From JAQVWU01 sp964628455 (GTDB taxonomy: Bacteria; Bacillota; Clostridia; Oscillospirales; CAG-272): a DNA stretch of 64,000 nucleotides. Below the pieces are notes generated by a model. That model searched no databases, was not told the DNA's origin, and saw only the letters and a list, made by a program, of their open reading frames with translations. This document shows, piece after piece, positions 44,436 through 52,558 of the stretch (its first letter is position 1; every line of letters begins with the position of its first letter). Location: contig CAZVPD010000002.1 of NCBI GenBank assembly GCA_964628455.1, positions 32,975-96,974 on the forward strand. Reading direction: 5' to 3'. The translations under genes and the position numbers were made by a program.

Positions 44436-46175
44436 ATGGATACCGTAAATGTTAAAATCAATGGCAGAGAATATACCGTTCCGAAAACAGCTACCGTGCT
44501 TGAAGCAGCCCGCACAGCGAATATTCATATTCCGACGCTTTGTTATCTGAAAGATATCAATGCTATCGGTGCGTGCCGTATCTGCCTTGTAGAGGTAAAG
44601 GGAGCCAGGGGGATGATCACTTCCTGCGTTTATCCCGTTGCCGACGGAATGGAAATATTCACCAACACCCCTTCCGTACTTTCCGCCAGAAAAATCAACC
44701 TGGAACTGGTTCTTTCCAATCACAATAAAAAATGCCTCTCCTGTATCCGTTCCACTTCATGCGAACTGCAGAAATTATGCAACGAATACGGTGTTGATGA
44801 GAAATATTTTGAAACAACCGTCGAACGGGACACCAAAAAAGATGAATCGTCCGTTTCGATCATCCGTGACAACAGCAAATGCATTCTTTGCCGGCGCTGT
44901 GTGGCAGCCTGTAAAAACGTTCAGGGTATCGGTGTGATCGGCGCAAATGACCGCGGATATGATACGCATATCGGTTCTGCGTTTGAAATGGATCTTGCCG
45001 ATACATCCTGCGTAAACTGCGGACAATGTATCGTGGCATGCCCTGTCGGAGCTCTATACGAGAGAGACGACACACAGAAAATATTCGACGCCCTGGCTGA
45101 CCCGAAAAAACATGTTGCCGTTTGTACGGCTCCCTCGGTTCGTGCTACTCTCGGTGAATGTTTCGGATATGAACCGGGAACGGAAATCGAAGGCAAAATG
45201 GTTGCCGCTTTAAAAAGACTCGGTTTTGACGGTGTTTATAACATGAACCTGACAGCCGACCTTACGATTGTGGAAGAGGCTCATGAATTTGTCGACCGTT
45301 TGACAAATGGCGGTAAACTGCCGCTGATAACTTCCTGTTCACCCGGATGGGTTAAATACTGCGAACATTATTTTCCCGAATTTATTGAAAATCTGTCATC
45401 CTGCAAATCTCCGCAGCAGATGTTCGGAGCCGTTTATAAGACATTTTACGCGCAGAAAAACGGTCTTGATCCCAAAGACATATTCTTCGTTTCCGTTATC
45501 CCGTGCACCGCAAAGAAGTTTGAGGTGAAGCGTGAAGACCAGTCGGCAGCGGGGATCTCCGATGTCGATGTTGCGATTACAACGCGCGAACTCGGAAGGA
45601 TGATCGAAAAATCGGGTATTGATTTTAAATCACTCGCCGATGAAAAATTCGACGCTCCTTTTATGGAAGCAAGCGGAGCGGGAGAAATATTCGGTGCAAC
45701 CGGAGGCGTCATGGAAGCGGCGCTCAGAACCGCAGCCGAAACCGTTCTTGGAAAACCGCTTGAACAGATCGAGTTTGAGGATGTCCGCGGCACTGCCGGA
45801 ATTAAGCGCGCGGCCTACCAGCTCGGTGATATCGTTGTCCGCGTTGCGGTTGCGTCGGGACTTGCAAACGCAAAGCGTCTCCTTAACAGAATAAAAGAGG
45901 GAAAAGAACAGGTTGATATCATTGAAATCATGGCGTGTCCGGGTGGCTGCATAAACGGCGGCGGTCAGCCGACTCAGCCCGCATCTGTCAGAAATACATT
46001 CAATCTCCTTGAAAAAAGAGCTGCGGTCCTTTACGATATGGACGCTAAAAATACAATCCGCAAATCTCATGAAAACAAGTCGGTAAAAATGCTTTATGAC
46101 GAATACCTGGGTAAACCCGGAAGTCATAAAGCGCATGAAATATTGCATACAAAGTATATCAAACGCGGTCTGTAA
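44436..46175 (+). CDS. hydA: [FeFe] hydrogenase catalytic subunit (HydA, HndD-like)
   Basis: A 579-residue enzyme producing or oxidising H2. The N-terminal [2Fe-2S] domain has cysteines near residues 36-64, followed by a His-Cys [4Fe-4S] site (HNKKCLSCIRSTSC). Two ferredoxin-type clusters come next (CILCRRCVAACK, CVNCGQCIVACP). The H-cluster motifs are TSCSPGW (near 300), IPCTAKKFE (near 356) and MACPGGCINGGGQP (near 500). A small-subunit-type tail ends HEILHTKYIKRGL. L1 reads TSCS, not the TSCC of the monomeric clostridial enzyme. With hydC and hydB it forms an NAD-linked, probably bifurcating, soluble complex. The maturases HydEFG are not in the window. Confidence 0.96.
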   Translation: MDTVNVKINGREYTVPKTATVLEAARTANIHIPTLCYLKDINAIGACRICLVEVKGARGMITSCVYPVADGMEIFTNTPSVLSARKINLELVLSNHNKKCLSCIRSTSCELQKLCNEYGVDEKYFETTVERDTKKDESSVSIIRDNSKCILCRRCVAACKNVQGIGVIGANDRGYDTHIGSAFEMDLADTSCVNCGQCIVACPVGALYERDDTQKIFDALADPKKHVAVCTAPSVRATLGECFGYEPGTEIEGKMVAALKRLGFDGVYNMNLTADLTIVEEAHEFVDRLTNGGKLPLITSCSPGWVKYCEHYFPEFIENLSSCKSPQQMFGAVYKTFYAQKNGLDPKDIFFVSVIPCTAKKFEVKREDQSAAGISDVDVAITTRELGRMIEKSGIDFKSLADEKFDAPFMEASGAGEIFGATGGVMEAALRTAAETVLGKPLEQIEFEDVRGTAGIKRAAYQLGDIVVRVAVASGLANAKRLLNRIKEGKEQVDIIEIMACPGGCINGGGQPTQPASVRNTFNLLEKRAAVLYDMDAKNTIRKSHENKSVKMLYDEYLGKPGSHKAHEILHTKYIKRGL

Positions 46176-46190
46176 CAGAAAAAAACGAAG

Positions 46191-46224
46191 ATAGGGATAT
46201 AACTTACAGGTTATGTCCCTATCT
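46191..46224 (+). terminator. Hairpin after hydA
   Basis: A 14-bp stem (GATAGGGATATAAC with GTTATGTCCCTATC, one wobble) with a 6-nt loop, 15 bases after the hydA stop. No T tract follows on the plus strand. It may terminate transcription or stabilise the 3' end of the hyd mRNA. Confidence 0.6.
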
Positions 46225-46294
46225 CAATCATTCGGAAGCTGACCATACCGGTAACAATTTCATACGATGTAAATAAAAACAATGGAATGATGAT

Positions 46295-47419
46295 ATGCCG
46301 ACACAAATTATTGATCAGGTTCGTATTTATAAAATTAATGTTTCTACAGAACAGAACTTCAGCTTCGGCACATGGAAGAACCGGCAGCATATTTTTTTAA
46401 AACTTGGTTCAGACGGTAAAACCGGCTGGGGTGAGTGCATTATGTCTACAAATAAGCCGGATATGCATCTCTTTGATGCGGCAAGTTGTTTTGAACAGAT
46501 GCGCGGTAAATCCGTTACCGAGTCATTTAAACTGGTGCGTTCCGTTTTCGGTGCCTGGAAATACGCTTTTACAGAAATGGCCGAACTGGCTTTGATTGAT
46601 CTTAAGGGTAAACTGACCGGAAGGAGTGCTGTCGAACTCCTTGTTCTCAACGGAAGGAAACCGGTTCCGGGATTATTTTGTATTTACTCGAAAAATCCGG
46701 ATGAGGTCAGAGAAAAAACGGCTGCTGCCATCAGCGCGCATCGGGAAAGATATCTGAAAATAAAATTATTCGGCGAGACCGAAACCGACCGTTCTGTGAT
46801 CAATGCCGTACGTTCACTGGCGTTCAGGGACCGATGTTTTCTGATCGGAGATGCAAACTGCGGGTATTCCGATGCTTTTGATTTTTCACTCGAAAAATTG
46901 GGAATACAACTGATCATGCTGCAGACTGCAGGACTTGACGCATGTGAAGATCCAGCGGAAATGTCTTATAAGGATTGGGTTGAACTCCAGAAATTTGTTC
47001 ATCCGCTGCCGCTTATTTCGGATTATCCGATGCGTCCGGCCCGAAAGGCGCTTCGTACCATGATCCCCGGAATGAGCAGAATTTATAATATTCATCCCGA
47101 TACAATGGGTTCTGTTTTTGATGCCGTTGCACTTGCCGAGAAAATCAGAGCGGACGGATCTTTACTCATGATCGGCGATGACAGTCTCATCGGACCCGGC
47201 TGTACGGCATGGCAGCAGCTTGCCATCGGATTGGGAGCCGAGTGGGTTGAAGCGACGGAGAAAAACTTTGAATCCGACTTATACCGCGAGGTGCTGACAG
47301 ACACGGCAGTAAAATGCAGAGACGGCGTTTACAGCCTGATAGAAGGGAAGCACGGTTTCGGAGTGGAAATGAACGAACGGATTTTATCGAAATATGCTCT
47401 GCAGATACTGGATTTATGA
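46295..47419 (+). CDS. Enolase-superfamily (mandelate racemase/muconate lactonizing-like) enzyme
   Basis: A 374-residue protein with the two-domain enolase-superfamily layout. Residues 1-120 form the cap; the barrel carries the K-x-K motif in YLKIKLFG (Lys155, Lys157), a metal ligand in GDANCGY (Asp186), probable ligands Glu218 (ACEDP) and Asp243 (ISDYP), and His267 in YNIHPDTMGS, where other subgroups have Lys. This suggests a sugar-acid dehydratase or racemase, but the substrate is unknown. The start ATG at 46295 has only a weak site. It overlaps the DUF218 gene by four bases. Confidence 0.78.
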   Translation: MPTQIIDQVRIYKINVSTEQNFSFGTWKNRQHIFLKLGSDGKTGWGECIMSTNKPDMHLFDAASCFEQMRGKSVTESFKLVRSVFGAWKYAFTEMAELALIDLKGKLTGRSAVELLVLNGRKPVPGLFCIYSKNPDEVREKTAAAISAHRERYLKIKLFGETETDRSVINAVRSLAFRDRCFLIGDANCGYSDAFDFSLEKLGIQLIMLQTAGLDACEDPAEMSYKDWVELQKFVHPLPLISDYPMRPARKALRTMIPGMSRIYNIHPDTMGSVFDAVALAEKIRADGSLLMIGDDSLIGPGCTAWQQLAIGLGAEWVEATEKNFESDLYREVLTDTAVKCRDGVYSLIEGKHGFGVEMNERILSKYALQILDL

Positions 47420-48177
47420 GAAAAGTACAGAAAGTTGTAACTGTTCTTACAAATATTTCCGGTATTTTTGTCATCATGTGCTACTCGTTTTTTTTAATAT
47501 CCTGTCTGATACAGGAAAGTTATTATATGATCGTAATCCCGGTATCGGTTATAGCTGCGGCATTTACCGCAATGGCGATAAAAAAAGAAAAACGGATATT
47601 GTCTAAATCTATATTATGTGCCGGAATGTGTTTTTATATGCTGACTTTTACGGCTTTTTCCGTTTATATATACTCAAGACCGGAAACCGATTTTGACGCC
47701 GATGAATCATATGTGCTGGCGGTATTCGGCTGCCGGACATACGGCATGACTCCGGGACATACTTTGAAGAGCAGACTCGACCGCGCGTATGATATACTCG
47801 CAGCCGATCCGTCCATGACATGCATAGTTTCGGGTGGACAGGGTCCGAATGAAACCGTGGCGGAAGCAATCGCCATGCGCGGATACCTGATGACGCGCGG
47901 GATAAATCGCGGTCGAATCATTACCGATGAATATTCCGGAAATACCGCGGAAAATATACTGAACATCCGCCGGATTCTTGCCGAAAAGGATCTGTTGAAC
48001 AAAACCGTTATTGGAGTATCGAGTATATATCATTTACCGAGGATACATATGCTGGCCGATAAATTCAATCTTAAAATAACAACGGTTCCGGCTGATGTGA
48101 CGGATATTTTTTTTACATTTTCGGATACCGTACGTGAATATATGGCATGGATTAAAGCCATCGCTGTTCATATATAA
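47416..48177 (+). CDS. DUF218 (YdcF/SanA-like) membrane protein
   Basis: A 253-residue protein with about three N-terminal hydrophobic segments (residues 5-100), then a DUF218 domain: VLAVFGCRTYGMTPGHTLKS, IVSGGQGPNETVAEAIAMRG, DEYSGNTAENILNIRR and GVSSIYHLPRIHMLADK. Family members are linked to envelope polysaccharide metabolism (ElyC, SanA) or to vancomycin sensitivity, without a defined reaction. The start overlaps the preceding stop (ATGA); an open frame from 47314 lies inside the enolase gene. Translational coupling to that gene is likely. Confidence 0.85.
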   Translation: MRKVQKVVTVLTNISGIFVIMCYSFFLISCLIQESYYMIVIPVSVIAAAFTAMAIKKEKRILSKSILCAGMCFYMLTFTAFSVYIYSRPETDFDADESYVLAVFGCRTYGMTPGHTLKSRLDRAYDILAADPSMTCIVSGGQGPNETVAEAIAMRGYLMTRGINRGRIITDEYSGNTAENILNIRRILAEKDLLNKTVIGVSSIYHLPRIHMLADKFNLKITTVPADVTDIFFTFSDTVREYMAWIKAIAVHI

Positions 48178-48195
48178 AATAAATATAAAAAAAGC

Positions 48196-48224
48196 TTGTA
48201 AATTGCATTCATCTGATGTATAAT
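48196..48224 (+). promoter_or_regulatory. Sigma-A promoter for the GH127-like/Gfo-Idh unit
   Basis: TTGTAA (48196-48201), a 17-base spacer and a perfect TATAAT (48219-48224), 28 bases before the TTG start at 48253. Confidence 0.7.
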
Positions 48225-48252
48225 TTAAAAAAAGTTATAATGAGGTATCCGC

Positions 48253-49809
48253 TTGAATGCCGTATCGCTTTCTTTGATTTGTCCGCGGGGTGAACTTGGC
48301 GCACGCAGCGTAAAACTTGCAGCCAGGCTTGAAGACCCGATGTATTCCGCTGCCGGTATTTATAACAATCCTTCAAAGGACTGGCCGGGCGACTGGGAAG
48401 GAAGAACAATACTTTCACAGACCTTGCTGAGTCTGTCGACCGGCAGAGAACCGGCCTATCTCGATGAAATAATAGCCGATTTACCCCGTCATCTGAACCG
48501 GTTCGGATATTTAGGTGAAATTATGCCGGAAGGCTGTTTCAACGAACAGCAAATGTCGGGGCACAGCTGGCTGCTCCGCGGTTTGTCGGAGTATTATAAT
48601 TTTCGTCATTATGATTGGGTAAAAGAAATTATCCGTAATATCGTATATAATTTATTTCTGCCTGCAAAAAATAATTTCAGGTCATATCCGGTACATCCCA
48701 GACAGCGGGATTCTGCCGGTAAAGAATCCGGAAATATAACCGGGATTGCAGGTGTATGGCATATTTCGTCCGATACGGGATGTGCGTTTATTCCGATTGA
48801 CGGAATCTCGGCCGCATACGAACTGCTGCGCGAAAATGACGTTCTTGAACTGCTCAAAGAGATGATACGCTGTTTCCTAAACATGGATTTATCAGCTGTG
48901 AAAGCACAGACGCACGCGACTCTGACAGCTTCACGCGGAATACTGAGGGTATACGATATTTTGGGGGATCGTTTTTATCTTGAAGCGGTAAAAAAGATTT
49001 TCGAATTGTACCGGGCCGAAGGAATGACCGCAAGTTATGAAAACTACAACTGGTTCGGCAGACCTGAATGGACCGAACCTTGTGCTGTAATCGATTCATT
49101 TATCATTTCAATGCAGCTTTACATGCATACGTCGGATATGAGTTATATCGATCTGGCGCAGCGTATTTATTATAACGGGATCTGCCGTGAACAGCGGCCT
49201 AACGGAGGTTTCGGCTGCAATACCTGTGCGACGGACGGAATTATACGAAATCATTGTTATGAGGCTTACTGGTGCTGTACAATGCGCGGCGGTGAAGGTT
49301 TGTCACGTGCCGCTCAATACGGATATCTTGTTGAAGGGAACCATATTATCGTTCCTTATCTTTCATCGTCGGCTGCGGATATTCCGGTCAACGGCGAGAC
49401 GATCCATATAGAGCAGACGTCCGATTATCCTTTCGAAGGTCAGGCGCTTTTTATAATTTCCGGCGTATCTTCTTATAATCAGATAAAGATGCTGATTTAT
49501 AAACCGGGATGCGGTGAATATCATATTGAGTCATTATCACCCGAAAAAAGCAGAATAAATATCAAATTCGATATCCCTCTTATCAGAGCAAAACCCGAAG
49601 GTAAATATAATAATGTTTCCGCTGATATTTATTATCACGGCAATTTGATTTTGGGGACAAATCCCGAAGAGACACCTGATTTTTCCAAGTTGAATTATCT
49701 TGGAAAAGGCAGGTATTCGGCCGGAAGTGTTTTGATGGTGCCTCTGTCCGATTTATATACAAAGGAAAAAGAGGAAGCTATAGCCGACCAAAAAAGAATA
49801 TTATTTTAG
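48253..49809 (+). CDS. GH127-related protein (beta-L-arabinofuranosidase-like), divergent
   Basis: A 518-residue (alpha/alpha)6-barrel protein. Alignment by eye with GH127 beta-L-arabinofuranosidase suggests the zinc/catalytic residues are kept: WTEPCAVIDSFIISMQLY (Glu275, Cys277) and EAYWCCTMRGGEG (Cys341, Cys342). The stretches MHTSDMSYIDLAQRIYYNG and HATLTASRGILRVYDILGD also fit. The protein is shorter than classical members (about 650). Activity on beta-L-arabinofuranosides is inferred only. The start is TTG at 48253, seven bases after TGAGG; no signal peptide, so probably cytoplasmic. It leads a plus-strand unit with the Gfo/Idh enzyme 13 bases downstream. Confidence 0.72.
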   Translation: MNAVSLSLICPRGELGARSVKLAARLEDPMYSAAGIYNNPSKDWPGDWEGRTILSQTLLSLSTGREPAYLDEIIADLPRHLNRFGYLGEIMPEGCFNEQQMSGHSWLLRGLSEYYNFRHYDWVKEIIRNIVYNLFLPAKNNFRSYPVHPRQRDSAGKESGNITGIAGVWHISSDTGCAFIPIDGISAAYELLRENDVLELLKEMIRCFLNMDLSAVKAQTHATLTASRGILRVYDILGDRFYLEAVKKIFELYRAEGMTASYENYNWFGRPEWTEPCAVIDSFIISMQLYMHTSDMSYIDLAQRIYYNGICREQRPNGGFGCNTCATDGIIRNHCYEAYWCCTMRGGEGLSRAAQYGYLVEGNHIIVPYLSSSAADIPVNGETIHIEQTSDYPFEGQALFIISGVSSYNQIKMLIYKPGCGEYHIESLSPEKSRINIKFDIPLIRAKPEGKYNNVSADIYYHGNLILGTNPEETPDFSKLNYLGKGRYSAGSVLMVPLSDLYTKEKEEAIADQKRILF

Positions 49810-49822
49810 GAGGTATATAATC

Positions 49823-50998
49823 ATGGAAAAGGTAAGATACGGGGTTGTCGGGATAGGCAATATGGGTTCCGGCCATGTAAGCAATCTGCTTGCGGGAGAA
49901 ATCAACGATGCTGTGTTAACAGCTGTCTGTGATGTCAAACCGGACAGGCTTGAATGGGCAAAGAGTGCTGCCGCGGGCAAAAATGCGGACATTGTTCTTT
50001 TCGGCGATTACAGTAAGATGCTTTCCGGCGGTTTAATCGATGCTGTCATTATAGCAACTCCGCATTATCTCCATCCTGTGATAGGTATTGAAGCTCTGAA
50101 GAAAGGGATCCATGTTTTATCGGAAAAGCCGATCGGAGTTTATACGAAAAAAGTCGTTGAATTCATGGATGTTGCCGAGAAAAGCGGCAAAGCTTTCGGA
50201 ATCATGTATAATCAGCGTACCAATACCATGTATCAGAAAATGCGCGAGATGATTCAGAACGGAGAGCTGGGCGAACTCAAACGCTGTATCTGGATAATAA
50301 CCGACTGGTACCGCACACAGGCATACTATAACAGCGGCGGATGGAGGGCAACATGGGAAGGCGAAGGAGGCGGGGTGCTGATCAATCAATGTCCGCATAA
50401 TCTCGACTTGTGGCAGTGGATTTTCGGTATGCCCAGCCGCATACATGCTTTCTGCAGATTCGGAGTTTATCATAATATCGAGGTCGAAGACGATGTTACG
50501 GCATACGCAGAATATGCCAACGGCGCTACAGGCGTGTTTATAACGACTACCGGTGAATATCCGGGGACGAATCGATTGGAAATATCCGGAAGCAAGGGAA
50601 AACTGGTTGCCGAGGACGGGAAACTTATGTTTACAAAATTAGGTGTGGATGAACGCGAATTCTGTTTCGGAGCAACGCAGGGATTCGGTTCTCCCCCCAA
50701 AGAAACATATGAGATCCGCCATGAGGGCGGCGGACAGCAGCATAAAGGAATTCTGCGCAACTTTACCAACCATATTCTGCATGGCGAGAAACTCCTTGCT
50801 CCCGGTTATGAAGGAATCAACGGTCTTTCACTGTCAAACGCAATGATGCTATCAACCTGGAAAAACGACTGGGTCGATCTGCCTAATGACGGCGAGGAAT
50901 TCTTATCCGAACTGAAAAAACGTATTGCGGAATCTAAGGGTAAAGGTGAAGTGAAGGAGGTCATAGCTGATCTGGAAGGCACATACGGAACACCGTAA
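49823..50998 (+). CDS. Gfo/Idh/MocA family oxidoreductase
   Basis: A 391-residue NAD(P)-dependent oxidoreductase. Rossmann motif RYGVVGIGNMGSGHVSN at the N-terminus; EKP motif (HVLSEKPIG, Lys catalytic in the family) near residue 98; substrate domain with GGGVLINQCPHNLDLWQWIFG, including the conserved His. These enzymes act on sugars, inositols or sugar acids; the substrate is unknown. A strong AGGAGG site precedes the ATG at 49823. Its position beside the GH127-like gene supports a sugar role. Confidence 0.9.
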   Translation: MEKVRYGVVGIGNMGSGHVSNLLAGEINDAVLTAVCDVKPDRLEWAKSAAAGKNADIVLFGDYSKMLSGGLIDAVIIATPHYLHPVIGIEALKKGIHVLSEKPIGVYTKKVVEFMDVAEKSGKAFGIMYNQRTNTMYQKMREMIQNGELGELKRCIWIITDWYRTQAYYNSGGWRATWEGEGGGVLINQCPHNLDLWQWIFGMPSRIHAFCRFGVYHNIEVEDDVTAYAEYANGATGVFITTTGEYPGTNRLEISGSKGKLVAEDGKLMFTKLGVDEREFCFGATQGFGSPPKETYEIRHEGGGQQHKGILRNFTNHILHGEKLLAPGYEGINGLSLSNAMMLSTWKNDWVDLPNDGEEFLSELKKRIAESKGKGEVKEVIADLEGTYGTP

Positions 50999-51006
50999 GT
51001 ATTTAT

Positions 51007-51777
51007 ATGACATATAATACATACCGTGTATTATTATTTTGGATTTCGGCCTTTGTATACATTATATCCCTTGTTCTCGTTTTGGGTGCGGCCGTCAGAA
51101 TTTTTCCGGCATTCGGATTTATCGGTGTATTGTCGGCGGATGAAAAACTGGGACTGATGAAAGAAAGGTCTGTTTATATCATAACGGGAACAGTCTGCGT
51201 ATTATTAACGGCACCCGATAAAAAGATATTTTCACGTCTCACGCTTGTTTTGTCTGTTTTAAGCGCCCTGCTTCTTCCTCTCGGTCTGGTGTTATTTTAT
51301 ATTCAGTCAATGTATATATCATCCTATCAGATTTCTGCGTTTTGTTTTTATATACTTCCTTTTGCTGTGACTTCGGCTGTTTGCGATTTAATTCCTGCCG
51401 GAAAAAGAAAAAAAACCGGTATATATACCGGAGCTCTTCTTTTTTGCGGAGCTGTTATCATACTTTTTGCTTCGCTGACGTCAATGTATTTTATGACCGG
51501 CTCCGTATTGATGCTGCCGCTGATATTGCTTGCTATGCTTCCGGTTTCGGTGATAACAAATCTGATTGTGTTGCTGAACCGTTTTATAACATTGTTTTCG
51601 ATAAGAACGATTGTTATGTTATATATAAACGCGGTTTCGCTGCCTGTCTGCGTTATTTTTATCCCTTACAATGCGGAAATCGCAGTCTCTGCGGGCGGGA
51701 TGATTTTCACAGCCGGAACGATTTTATCTTTGATTTTTACAATATATGATATTCGGAGGGTTCGACATGGTGAATAA
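51007..51777 (+). CDS. Eight-span membrane protein, unknown function
   Basis: A 256-residue hydrophobic protein with about eight membrane segments and no recognisable family motif. Loops are short, with a basic KRKKTG turn between segments 4 and 5. It lies between the Gfo/Idh and VOC genes, nine bases after the former and overlapping the latter by 11 bases, so it belongs to the same transcript. It could be a transporter or a membrane-embedded regulator, but nothing in the sequence decides this. No good ribosome-binding site precedes the ATG at 51007. Confidence 0.65.
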   Translation: MTYNTYRVLLFWISAFVYIISLVLVLGAAVRIFPAFGFIGVLSADEKLGLMKERSVYIITGTVCVLLTAPDKKIFSRLTLVLSVLSALLLPLGLVLFYIQSMYISSYQISAFCFYILPFAVTSAVCDLIPAGKRKKTGIYTGALLFCGAVIILFASLTSMYFMTGSVLMLPLILLAMLPVSVITNLIVLLNRFITLFSIRTIVMLYINAVSLPVCVIFIPYNAEIAVSAGGMIFTAGTILSLIFTIYDIRRVRHGE

Positions 51778-52195
51778 TAACAAGGTTATCAAAGGACTGG
51801 GTTTTCATCATATCGCTTTAAAAGTAAAAGATTTTAAAAAATCATATGAATTTTATACAAAAGGGCTGGGGATGACGCCTCTCGTCGGATGGGGTGAAGG
51901 CAGCGGCGAAATTCAGATGCTTGATCTCGGAAACGGCGATATTCTCGAATTATTTGCAGGCGGGAACGATGAATTGTCTGATAACGGTAAATGGCTGCAT
52001 TTTGCGATGTGTGTCGATGATGTCGATGCGGCCTTTGCTTCGGCACTTGAAGCGGGTGCCAGACCGCACATCCGGCCAAAGGATGTCCTTTTGGATTCAA
52101 GACCTTATAAAATGACGATCCGTATCGCTTTTGTTATAGGTTTCGACAATGAACAGCTGGAATTTTTTAAAGTTGTTTCCAAAGGTGAGTTATAA
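51767..52195 (+). CDS. VOC family (glyoxalase-like) protein
   Basis: A 142-residue VOC-fold protein: GLGFHHIALKVKDFKKSYEFY gives the first beta-alpha-beta unit with a metal-type His, and ILELFAGG supplies the typical Glu. A second module begins WLHFAMCVDDVDAAFASALE. Functions in the family include glyoxalase, epimerase and dioxygenase; none can be assigned. The ATG at 51767 follows GGAGGG. Its stop overlaps the ABM gene start by one base. Confidence 0.85.
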   Translation: MVNNNKVIKGLGFHHIALKVKDFKKSYEFYTKGLGMTPLVGWGEGSGEIQMLDLGNGDILELFAGGNDELSDNGKWLHFAMCVDDVDAAFASALEAGARPHIRPKDVLLDSRPYKMTIRIAFVIGFDNEQLEFFKVVSKGEL

Positions 52196-52482
52196 TGCCC
52201 GTAACACTTGTTTTTGTGGATGTAAAATTCGAAAATATCGAAGAATTTAAGAAGATAACGCTTTATAACTGTGAAAATTCCCGAAGAGAGGAAGGAAACA
52301 TACGTTTCGACCTTCTTCAGAATAAAGAGGATCCTGCAAAGTTCACTCTATATGAACATTTCCGCGATAAATCCGCGGTGGAATTTCATAAAACTACGGA
52401 ACATTATAAAAAATGGGCTGCGACAGTCGAACCTTTTATGGCATCACCCCGTACAAAGTCCGTAAATGAATATATCGAATAA
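52195..52482 (+). CDS. Antibiotic biosynthesis monooxygenase (ABM/YgiN-like) domain protein
   Basis: A 95-residue ferredoxin-like alpha-beta barrel protein: VTLVFVDVKFENIEEFKKI, then NSRREEGNIRFDLLQNKED, FTLYEHFRDKSAVEFHKTTEHYKKW and a C-terminal strand. This is the ABM pattern (YgiN, LsrG). Members oxidise or isomerise small quinones and AI-2-related sugars; a sugar-derived substrate would fit the locus. The start at 52195 overlaps the VOC stop (ATAATG). Confidence 0.85.
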   Translation: MPVTLVFVDVKFENIEEFKKITLYNCENSRREEGNIRFDLLQNKEDPAKFTLYEHFRDKSAVEFHKTTEHYKKWAATVEPFMASPRTKSVNEYIE

Positions 52483-52489
52483 ACAAAAC

Positions 52490-52540
52490 CGCATCCGACC
52501 CGCTATTATGAAGTGATTCATAACATGACGTTCGGATGCG
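52490..52540. terminator. Bidirectional terminator between convergent ABM and GH127 genes
   Basis: An outer 9-bp stem (CGCATCCGA/TCGGATGCG) encloses an inner 7-bp stem with a GTGA loop (52506-52523). It is followed by ATTTCTT on the plus strand and TTTTGTTT on the minus strand. Confidence 0.7.
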
Positions 52541-52558
52541 ATTTCTTATCTCTTCTAT

